NCBI GenBank assembly: GCA_011319805.1
Contig: SJRY01000244.1
Span: forward strand, 372,001 to 436,000
Source: Macrocybe gigantea
Lineage: Eukaryota > Basidiomycota > Agaricomycetes > Agaricales > Callistosporiaceae
Direction of reading: 5' to 3'
DNA length: 64,000 nucleotides
Positions within the stretch are counted from its first letter, which is position 1. Each line of letters begins with the position of its first letter. Position numbers and translations under genes: made by a program. Positions 59,561 to 64,000 of this stretch are shown in pieces. The notes under the pieces are model-generated. The model saw only the letters and a program-made list of their open reading frames with translations. It had not been told where the DNA came from and searched no databases.

Positions 59561-60469
59561 GGAGCGGATCGGAGATATTCAGGAACTGCCCCTGTTAGGC
59601 ACTCGCCGGTCGGAGGAGACTGGCTGCTGCCCGAGACGCACTATTGCGATTACATAGATTTTATCTCCTTAAAATTTCATGAAAGAAATGTTGCAGAATC
59701 ATGACTGTTTTGCACACATCTGTCGAGTCCCTGTGCCAGAGGTGTTCGTGACCTACAAGTCAAAACGCCAAAATCCAGTTTGAAAAAAATTATTGTTTGT
59801 TGCCTGTAGTTTCGTCCTCTAATACAATACATGATATGCCGACGAGTCTGCGCGATAGGAGGTCATTGACGAACAACGAAAAATCGAAAGCAAGAAAGGG
59901 GATAATCATAGACAACGGCCAAAAGGCATGAGGGACGCAGGACCGGAAAGCGAGGAGAAGGGTAAAAACGTTGGCAAGCTCTAGCGTCCGTGTTCCCCTG
60001 TCATCCCTCTAGTCCATCCGGTGCGTGTCCAAGAGTGTCGTCGAACGTAAGCAATGAAAGAAGGTAGGTGTAAAATAGTAGAGAAAGAACGGAACGGACC
60101 AGCGGTTGAATAAATATATACATTCCGAAAAGTAAAACGAGGAACAATAAGCGATGAGGTGTTCGTAAGCAAGGAAGAGGGAAAGTACATAATAGTGGGG
60201 AAACACGAGAAAAAGGATAGAGAAGTGATGTCAAGTCCCGAAGATGCACTATGCGGTCGAGAAAAAAATACAGCATATCTGTAGAGGTAGAAAGAGTGCA
60301 GGCGAAACAGAAATAGCGATAAACCCCGGTTTAACCTCTAAAGCAAGAAACTAAAGGGAACGACGCCATAGAAGCAGACCAGAAAGCTAGATATGCACAA
60401 ACAAGACAACAGGAGAAGAGATGAGGGACGAACGATAAAAGGACGGAGCAGGGGGAGCAGTCGCCAGGG
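59561..60469. other. Intergenic region
   Basis: About 900 bp. Contains AT-rich and purine-rich low-complexity stretches (about 59870-60440) likely to be the 3' UTR of the downstream zinc-finger gene. The 5' exon of the tetraspan gene 2 may lie here. No other gene recognised. Confidence 0.35.
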
Positions 60470-63021
60470 TCATAGTGCGACGCTCAGTCCGACGCCCCAA
60501 GCCTCTTCCATTTTCGGCATCATGTGTATCAAATTGGGATTGTTTGGAGGCTCGCCGTGCCCCCGGCTGTAATTCCGTGCGTGTGCCTTCTCTGATGGTG
60601 GAAGCGCGGACTTTGGTTCGGAGCTGGGCGATGACATGGATGTGCCCCCTCCCTTGCCTGTGATGGACGGCGATCCCTCGGGTGCTGCGGCGTTGTTGCT
60701 CTCCTGCATTTTCAAGCACTCCGCGCCGCCGTCAGATCGAACTGAATTGAGATTGTAACATGACTGTATGCACATAATCATGCGGAGGAACAAACGTACG
60801 ATGTCGGTTCAGAGCGTCCATCCGGGCAAACGGCTTATTACAGCCTTCGCAGACAAATGGTCGGTAGTTGGTATGCAGCTGTTCGTGGCGCTTGCAGTCA
60901 TGTTGCCGCGCGAAGCCCTTCCCGCATCCTGGCCAATGACACTGGAATGGTTTCTCCTCGTTGTGAGATCGGATGTGTCCTGCACATGCATTGTCAGCGA
61001 CGCAAAAAAGTTCCAGAAAAGACCAAGAATCGCACCTTTCAGGTTGAAGCTCCTCGTGAACGTGCTACCGCATCCTGGCACAGGACACTTGAAGTTGGCC
61101 TCTTGCTTCCTCCTCCTCTGGCTGGCGTTGGCCGTCCGCCCCGTGGTCACATTCGGCTTGGACACCGTCATCAGCGGAGCGCCTGTCACGCTTCCCGCGG
61201 AAGATGGCACTCGCGAGCCGGTCGCCGTTCCGGGTACATTCAAGCTATTCCCAAACTCGTACGCGTCCTGCTGGTCCCGATCACGCAACTCGTTGTACCG
61301 GATGCGCGGGCTCGCGTTGGGACTTGGGTACGGGCTCACTCTGTTCGAGCCAGATCCGCTAAGCACCACGCCAGTAGCTCCGTGTTCCGCGAGCTCACTC
61401 CAGGTCGCAGGACTGCCGCGCTCGGAGCGCGAGCCCGACGAGGCGCGGCGGATGTGGCGGCTCACAGAGACGCCAAGCTCGCCGGGAGTGGAAGACACGG
61501 AGAGGGACTGGGAATGATGATGCTGCGATTGGCTAGCATGTATAAGCTCGGGCATGCGCATACCATTCGTGCCGAGGCCGGCAGCGCCAATCAATGGCGA
61601 TAAAAACTGGGACTGATGCTGCTGCTGCGACGGTTGTGGGTACAGGTAGCTACTGCCTGCACCTCCGAGACCGAGACCTAGCCCGCCAGGGGCAAAAGAG
61701 GAATCGGAGGGCCCGGGCGCAAGAAGACCACTCCCAGGCCGGTAATCTTCAGACCTGGAAGCACGGTGGACACCTGACCTTGCACCAGTGTCAGATTTGC
61801 TCCGACGGAGGCCAAGATTGTTGAAGCCCGACATGTCGGGAGAGAGAAAGTTATGCATCCCTATACTGTCAGTGTCGTGCGTACGGTGTTGTTGTGGCGC
61901 TTGCTGCTGCTGAGCGCTGGAGGAGCTAGATCCAAAGGTGAAGTTGGATCCCAAGGTGGGCGGATGTGCGGTGCTCAAAAAGGGAGACTGCTGCGGCTGT
62001 GGTTGAGGCTGCTGTTGCTGAGGAGAAGGCAACAGATTGTTCCAATCAAGAGGCTCCAAGGATGTATCAGACTTGCTCCGTGATCGGGGAACTGAAGGAA
62101 CGAGGAAGGACATGTCCGTGCTAGAATCCCGGCGTCGACTGTCGGAGGGAGAGAGGGCAGAAACGGCTGAGGCGAGGCAGAGGGAGAGCGCGAGGGCGCC
62201 GGCGCGGTGCCTGTAGAGAGCGCCGGAGAGACGGAGCGGGAAGTCGGATTTGATTTGTCGACAACGTCGAGCCATTGCGAGTGATGGGGTTCTACTGATA
62301 CTACTGATGTGAAATTGCCTGATGAGCAAGGTGGATCACAAATCTGAAAACACATTTCACCTACTTTGGCGCAAAGATCCTAGTGGTTGTTGGTAGGAGT
62401 CCTGGTTGACATGATTAGCCGCCGTCGCTCCCCCACTGATTGGCGTCGCTGGCACTATGTGCAGCCGAGGACCTGCATTGGGATCGTCGTTGGTGTCACC
62501 ATCTGGGGTGACAAGGACAGGTGGCTGGTCGGGCATGACAAGACGAGGTGGGGAAGGTGGTTTGGGTTGTGCCTGAGTCTGAGGCAGCTGGTGGTTGGAC
62601 CAGGCGGGAGAGCGGAAAGACAGGTTCTCGAATGAGGGGATAGTCGGTTCGCGTTGTACTGCTGGTACGGAGCGTGACTAGATGAGGTGGACGACGCTCT
62701 GGATCTAGTGTCATCATTGTCCGAATGAGCGGGTGAAGGGGAGCGATAGTCAAACTGCTGGAAAGGGGCGGCTGCGGCTGCGTCGTCGAACATGAGAAGA
62801 GAAGAGGCAGAGCCGGGATGATCAAACTCGTGCGGATCGTAGACTTCCTCTGAAAAGGACGGGAAGGCTTGGATATGGTCAGAAAGATCGGAGTGCGAGG
62901 AAAACGGGGAGTTGTTGGCTGTGTAGTAGAGATCGATATGTTGGGAGCTCGGGGACGGTGGCTGGAGCTCGATGTTGTCGATATCGTTTATGTAGTTTGC
63001 GGAATCTTGGTGGAGATCCAT
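60470..63021 (-). CDS. C2H2 zinc-finger transcription factor, Crz1/Msn2-like fingers
   Basis: Four exons, 63021-62365, 62318-61036, 60979-60800 and 60741-60470, about 797 residues after correction. Seen: a long disordered N-terminus (MDLHQDSANYIND, Ser/Pro-rich), Gln-rich tracts (SPQQQQPQPQPQQ), RSRSKSDTS motifs, then three fingers: FKCPVPGCGSTFTRSFNLKGH, FQCHWPGCGKGFARQHDCKRH and FVCEGCNKPFARMDALNRH, with linker HNEEKPF and a Ser/Pro-rich tail. The finger order and RSFNLK/FARQHDCKRH helices resemble calcineurin-responsive Crz1-type factors, but no PxIxIT docking site was confirmed. Two one-base deletions (C4 run at 62636-62639 on the plus strand as G4, and near 62143-62152) are needed before the fingers. 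Start at the first ATG giving MDLHQD. Confidence 0.85.
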
Positions 63022-63752
63022 GGCGAGGAGGAGGTATAAGTAACGGCGAGACCAGTGTTGTTTGTCTTTGGGCAATCACACAAACAATTTAAAACTCAGC
63101 TCAGCGCCCGTGTTTCGCATCGCCCCCGAACCAAACCAACCCTGCAGATCAGCAATGGTAAAAAAGAACAAGAACTTGCCTATAGAAAAGCCATGTTTAC
63201 TGCCTTGTTCTTCCAGCTAACATCAATGTATCACCGCGCGCACAATATCATTACAAGGGATCTCCTTTGCAATGAACAATAATGTCGAATTGGTTTGAGC
63301 CAGTTCAGAAATTGAGTACCCACCATATTTGCACGGAGTTAGCAAGTCTCCTGCATCTTGACAGCTGAAATCAGATCAGGGAGAAAAAGTTTGCCGTTTG
63401 AAGAGTAGTCTATCCCTTTTGCACAAATGACGAACTGACGTTGATGAACTTTCTCATGTGCAGCATTGCATTGCGATGTAAAGCCATCATCTCAAAGATT
63501 CTCCCATGACGGACTGAATGTGCCCTACACACCAACAGATTCAGGTTGCAGATCTGGCACATTGTCGCAAACAGGACAACTGTTATCATACGACGGCGCT
63601 AATTAACAAAATGGAGACGGGACCAATCGACAGAGTCGGAACGGACCAGGGTCAACCGCCTCCGTCCACACCACGTGACGTGAATAGGTGGCTGCCCAGT
63701 GCCCATCCGTATTGGACGTTTTAGGTCACTCCTACCTCTCCTCATACCCACC
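63022..63752. promoter_or_regulatory. Divergent promoter, zinc-finger factor / right-edge gene
   Basis: About 730 bp between outward-reading genes. No gene or clear motif recognised. Confidence 0.35.
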
Positions 63753-64000
63753 ATGTCCCGTATTCCTCAGCCATCTTCTACTCGCACTCCTGCCAAGGCC
63801 GCACCAACGACGCCCTCAAAGTCTCGCGTCGCTCCAACCCCAAAAGTCACGCCATCCAAACCTAGAGGAACCACAGTGTCGCTGCCTAGAACGTCCCAAA
63901 GCTCCCAGACTAAGGAGTCCGCTGGCCCGTCTCTGAGTGTCAAAGAAGCCATTGCTCTCCGCAGAGCAGAGGCGAAGAAGGTGCAGGCGCAACAACGGTC
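63753..64000 (+). CDS. Unknown protein, 5' part only (runs off window)
   Basis: Open from ATG 63753 to the right edge with no intron. The 82 residues seen are Ser/Thr/Pro/Lys-rich and basic (MSRIPQPSSTRTPAKAAP, TPKVTPSKPRGTT), then turn into a charged helix, SVKEAIALRRAEAKKVQAQQ. Such basic, Pro-rich N-terminal tails followed by an Ala/Glu/Lys helix are found on cytoskeleton-associated or leucine-rich-repeat proteins in agaricomycetes, but too little is present to decide. The clear switch from intergenic to coding composition at the ATG supports a real gene start. Confidence 0.6.
   Translation, partial: MSRIPQPSSTRTPAKAAPTTPSKSRVAPTPKVTPSKPRGTTVSLPRTSQSSQTKESAGPSLSVKEAIALRRAEAKKVQAQQR

Noticed and set aside
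59870..60440. Low-complexity AT/purine-rich stretch as a possible ncRNA
   Set aside because: No internal promoter boxes or stable structure evident; better explained as the 3' UTR of the zinc-finger gene.
60768..61603. Two overlapping plus-strand open frames of about 250 codons
   Set aside because: Antisense shadows of the GC-rich coding exons of the C2H2 factor, whose fingers prove the minus-strand reading.

Overview
This 64-kb window is nuclear DNA of a filamentous basidiomycete, most likely an agaricomycete. Nearly every gene is broken by many short GT-AG introns of about 48-90 nt, intergenic spaces are short, and several families are typical of mushroom-forming fungi (DUF4470 protein, tandem cysteine-rich GPI proteins, MARVEL-like tetraspans). 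I rebuilt gene models by hand from splice signals, reading frame and family motifs. I did no database search, so family names rest on recognised motifs.

Layout. 1-30 kb is dense and mostly housekeeping: dolichol kinase (cut by the left edge), uracil-DNA glycosylase, a bZIP factor, the TFIIH helicase XPB, branchpoint-binding protein SF1/BBP, an NSUN5/Rcm1-type rRNA methyltransferase, a farnesylated class A J-protein (Ydj1 type), a secreted ThuA-domain protein, a complex I subunit (NDUFB10 type), a peroxisomal enoyl-CoA isomerase/hydratase, a secreted aspartic protease, an acidic nuclear-type protein, Sde2, a class III (SIRT5-like) sirtuin, a P-loop GTPase-like protein and an APH-type kinase. 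31-36.5 kb holds a tandem array of three related cysteine-rich secreted or GPI-anchored proteins. 37-42.5 kb carries a long DUF4470-family gene, a DUF1295 membrane enzyme and a tRNA-Arg(CCU). 43-48 kb has two weak genes, an F-box/LRR-like gene and a secreted protein of unknown function. 49-57 kb is gene-poor and holds three C2H2 transcription-factor genes in the same orientation. 57-63 kb holds two adjacent tetraspan genes and a three-finger C2H2 factor. A last gene runs off the right edge.

Organisation. Many genes are divergent pairs with short shared promoters: SEC59/UNG, XPB/BBP, NSUN5/J-protein, NDUFB10/isomerase and sirtuin/GTPase-like. The functions (DNA repair and transcription, splicing, chaperones, peroxisome, secretion) do not form one pathway. 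I see no biosynthetic cluster, mobile element or CRISPR.

Sequence quality. Eight genes need single-base corrections, mostly one added base at a short homopolymer, to restore otherwise perfect family-like reading frames. The DUF4470 gene alone needs seven. Most genes need none. I read this mainly as residual assembly indels, but raw reads must decide. Protein lengths given for those genes assume the corrections.
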